Positions 61,401 through 64,000 of a stretch of 64,000 nt of DNA are shown piece by piece (within the stretch, counting starts at the first letter, position 1; each line of letters opens with the position of its first letter). The DNA is from Elmis aenea. Taxonomy: Eukaryota; Arthropoda; Insecta; Coleoptera; Elmidae. Below the pieces are notes generated by a model, which was not told the origin of the DNA, did not search any database, and saw only the letters and a list, made by a program, of their open reading frames with translations. The DNA lies in contig OX393577.1 in NCBI GenBank assembly GCA_947652605.1, positions 71,284,835-71,348,834 on the forward strand, in the 5' to 3' direction. The position numbers and the translations under genes are program-made.

Positions 61401-64000
61401 TGCCGTTTGTTTCAACTAGTTTGAAATTTAATTTACAAAGTTATTCAAAAAATTAAAAATTTTGAAAATTTTGAATTTTTTTTTCGAAAACGGCTTGTTA
61501 CATTTTGTTCAAATTTTAGCATGTTATAGAGTTTATTTTTCTTAGTATAATGCCGTTTGTTTCAACTAGTTTGAAATTTAATTTACAAAGTTATTCAAAA
61601 AAGTAAAAATTTTGAAAATTTTGAATTTTTTTCTCGAAAACGGCTCATACGATTTTGTTCAAATTTTAGTATGTTATAGAGTTTTATTTTCTTAGTAAAA
61701 TGCCGTTTGTTTCAACTAGTTTGAAATTTAATTTACAAAGTTATTCAAAAAATTAAAAATTTTGAAAATTTTGAATTTTTTTTTCGAAAACGGCTTGTTA
61801 CATTTTGTTCAAATTTTAGCATGTTATAGAGTTTAATTTTCTTAGTATAATGCCGTTTGTTTCAACTAGTTTGAAATTTAATTTACAAAGTTATTCAAAA
61901 AAGTAAAAATTTTGAAAATTTTGAATTTTTTTCTCGAAAACGGCTTATACGATTTTGTTCAAATTTTAGTATGTTATAGAGTTTTATTTTCTTAGTATAA
62001 TGCCGTTTGTTTCAACTAGTTTGAAATTTAATTTACAAAGTTATTCAAAAAAGTAAAAATTTTGAAAATTTTGAATTTTTTTCTCGAAAACGGCTCATAC
62101 GATTTTGTTCAAATTTTAGTATGTTATAGAGTTTTATTTTCTTAGTATAATGCCGTTTGTTTCAACTAGTTTGAAATTTAATTTACAAAGTTATTCAAAA
62201 AAGTAAAAATTTTGAAAATTTTGAATTTTTTTCTCGAAAACGGCTCATACGATTTTGTTCAAATTTTAGTATGTTATAGAGTTTTATTTTCTTAGTATAA
62301 TGCCGTTTGTTTCAACTAGTTTGAAATTTAATTTACAAAGTTATTCAAAAAATTAAAAATTTTGAAAATTTTGAAATTTTTTTCGAAAACGGCTCGTTAC
62401 ATTTTGTTCAAATTTTAGCATGTTATAGAGTTTAATTTTCTTAGTATAATGCCGTTTGTTTCAACTAGTTTGAAATTTAATTTACAAAGTTATTCAAAAA
62501 AGTAAAAATTTTGAAAATTTTGAATTTTTTTCTCGAAAACGGCTCATACGATTTTGTTCAAATTTTAGTATGTTATAGAGTTTTATTTTCTTAGTATAAT
62601 GCCGTTTGTTTCAACTAGTTTGAAATTTAATTTACAAAGTTATTCAAAAAATTAAAAATTTTGAAATTTTTGAATTTTTTTCTCGAAAACGGCTCATACG
62701 ATTTTGTTCAAATTTTAGTATGTTATAGAGTTTTATTTTCTTAGTAAAATGCCGTTTGTTTCAACTAGTTTGAAATTTAATTTACAAAGTTATTCAAAAA
62801 AGTAAAAATTTTGAAAATTTTGAATTTTTTTCTCGAAAACGGCTCATACGATTTTGTTCAAATTTTAGTATGTTATAGAGTTTTATTTTCTTAGTAAAAT
62901 GCCGTTTGTTTCAACTAGTTTGAAATTTAATTTACAAAGTTATTCAAAAAATTAAAAATTTTGAAAATTTTGAATTTTTTTTTCGAAAACGGCTTGTTAC
63001 ATTTTGTTCAAATTTTAGCATGTTATAGAGTTTAATTTTCTTAGTATAATGCCGTTTGTTTCAACTAGTTTGAAATTTAATTTACAAAGTTATTCAAAAA
63101 AGTAAAAATTTTGAAAATTTTGAATTTTTTTCTCGAAAACGGCTCATACGATTTTGTTCAAATTTTAGTATGTTATAGAGTTTTATTTTCTTAGTATAAT
63201 GCCGTTTGTTTCAACTAGTTTGAAATTTAATTTACAAAGTTATTCAAAAAAGTAAAAATTTTGAAAATTTTGAATTTTTTTCTCGAAAACGGCTGATACG
63301 ATTTTGTTCAAATTTTAGTATGTTATAGAGTTTTATTTTCTTAGTATAATGCCGTTTGTTTCAACTAGTTTGAAATTTAATTTACAAAGTCATTCAAAAA
63401 AGTAAAAATTTTGAAAATTTTGAATTTTTTTCTCGAAAACGGCTCATACGATTTTGTTCAAATTTTAGTATGTTATAGAGTTTTATTTTCTTAGTATAAT
63501 GCCGTTTGTTTCAACTAGTTTGAAATTTAATTTACAAAGTTATTCAAAAAATTAAAAATTTTGAAAATTTTGAAATTTTTTTCGAAAACGGCTCGTTACA
63601 TTTTGTTCAAATTTTAGCATGTTATAGAGTTTAATTTTCTTAGTATAATGCCGTTTGTTTCAACTAGTTTGAAATTTAATTTACAAAGTTATTCAAAAAA
63701 GTAAAAATTTTGAAAATTTTGAATTTTTTTCTCGAAAACGGCTCATACGATTTTGTTCAAATTTTAGTATGTTATAGAGTTTTATTTTCTTAGTATAATG
63801 CCGTTTGTTTCAACTAGTTTGAAATTTAATTTACAAAGTTATTCAAAAAATTAAAAATTTTGAAATTTTTTTTCGAAAACGGCTCGTTACATTTTGTTCA
63901 AATTTTAGCATGTTATAGAGTTTAATTTTCTTAGTATAATGCCGTTTGTTTTAACTAGTTTGAAATTTAATTTACAAAGTTATTCAAAAAAGTAAAAATT
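58401..64000 (-). repeat. Reverse-oriented 150-bp satellite array, ~37 copies, continues beyond window
   Basis: Read on the minus strand, each monomer has GAAACAAACGGCATTTTAC or ...CATTATACTAAG, AACTCTATAACATACTAAAA, an A- or B-type box, GCCGTTTTCGAGAA, AATAACTTTG and TTTCAAACTAGTTGAAAC. Starts at 58401, 58551, 58701, 58850 and 59000 give a 149-150-bp period. Higher-order repetition is present: GGCTTATAC recurs at 60741 and 61941 (1200 bp, 8 monomers), and other markers recur at 900, 1200 and 1500 bp. The array runs off the right edge. Confidence 0.95.

Noticed and set aside
7943..64000. CENP-B box in the monomers
   Set aside because: I found no YTTCGTTGGAARCGGGA-like 17-mer. The conserved GACAAACGGCATTATAC block is different, so a centromere role rests only on analogy of organisation.
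7943..64000. tRNA, rRNA or snRNA genes within the satellite region
   Set aside because: I saw no cloverleaf A/B-box pairs or conserved rRNA segments; everything is accounted for by repeat monomers and the MITE.

Overview
The window is metazoan nuclear DNA, most likely from an insect. The evidence is two conserved animal genes with split or spliced structure, a 52-nt intron, a strongly AT-rich background, a degraded non-LTR retrotransposon of the type common in insects, and a very large satellite array. I cannot resolve the order from sequence alone.

Layout. (1) 1-2500: a Lines/LINS1-family gene on the plus strand, nearly full length in one exon and possibly cut by the left edge. (2) 3225-4763: a 5'-truncated non-LTR retrotransposon remnant bounded by a 12-bp target duplication. 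A 1014-bp DNA transposon with its own exact 8-bp target duplication sits inside it. (3) 5518-6427: DRAP1 (NC2-alpha) on the minus strand, tail-to-tail with Lines. It has three exons, and its second intron carries a complete set of U12-type (AT-AC) splice signals. (4) 6428-7187: the DRAP1 upstream region, with a cluster of three GCGTTCGGGAC motifs. (5) 7188-7942: four copies of a tandem repeat of roughly 190-200 bp. (6) 7943-54780: about 330 head-to-tail copies of an AT-rich satellite monomer of about 141 bp, with several generations of higher-order repeats (723 bp, 2533 bp, 282 bp, about 2.1 kb and 2808 bp). A 236-bp hAT-like MITE at 8425-8660 interrupts it. (7) 54781-58400: about 180 nearly identical copies of an unrelated-looking 20-bp satellite. 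(8) 58401-64000: the 141-bp family again, as a 150-bp subfamily, but in the opposite orientation.

Only Lines and DRAP1 look like functional protein genes. DRAP1 pairs with Dr1 to form the NC2 repressor of TBP/TFIID. Lines acts in developmental signalling in Drosophila. Nothing suggests they work together, and they are merely neighbours. The long open frames at 54.8-58.4 kb arise because a 20-bp unit without stop codons stays open in all three forward frames; I do not treat them as genes.

The most interesting structure is the satellite domain itself. It starts about 0.8-1.5 kb upstream of a basal transcription gene. Its core of young, highly homogeneous higher-order repeats (about 21.5-47.8 kb) is bracketed by older, variable monomers that share variants with each other on both sides, a layering like that of primate alpha satellite. 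It is built from two alternating monomer types (A and B), carries a small palindrome with compensatory-looking changes, and flips orientation across a 20-bp satellite whose two borders fall at the same point of the monomer.
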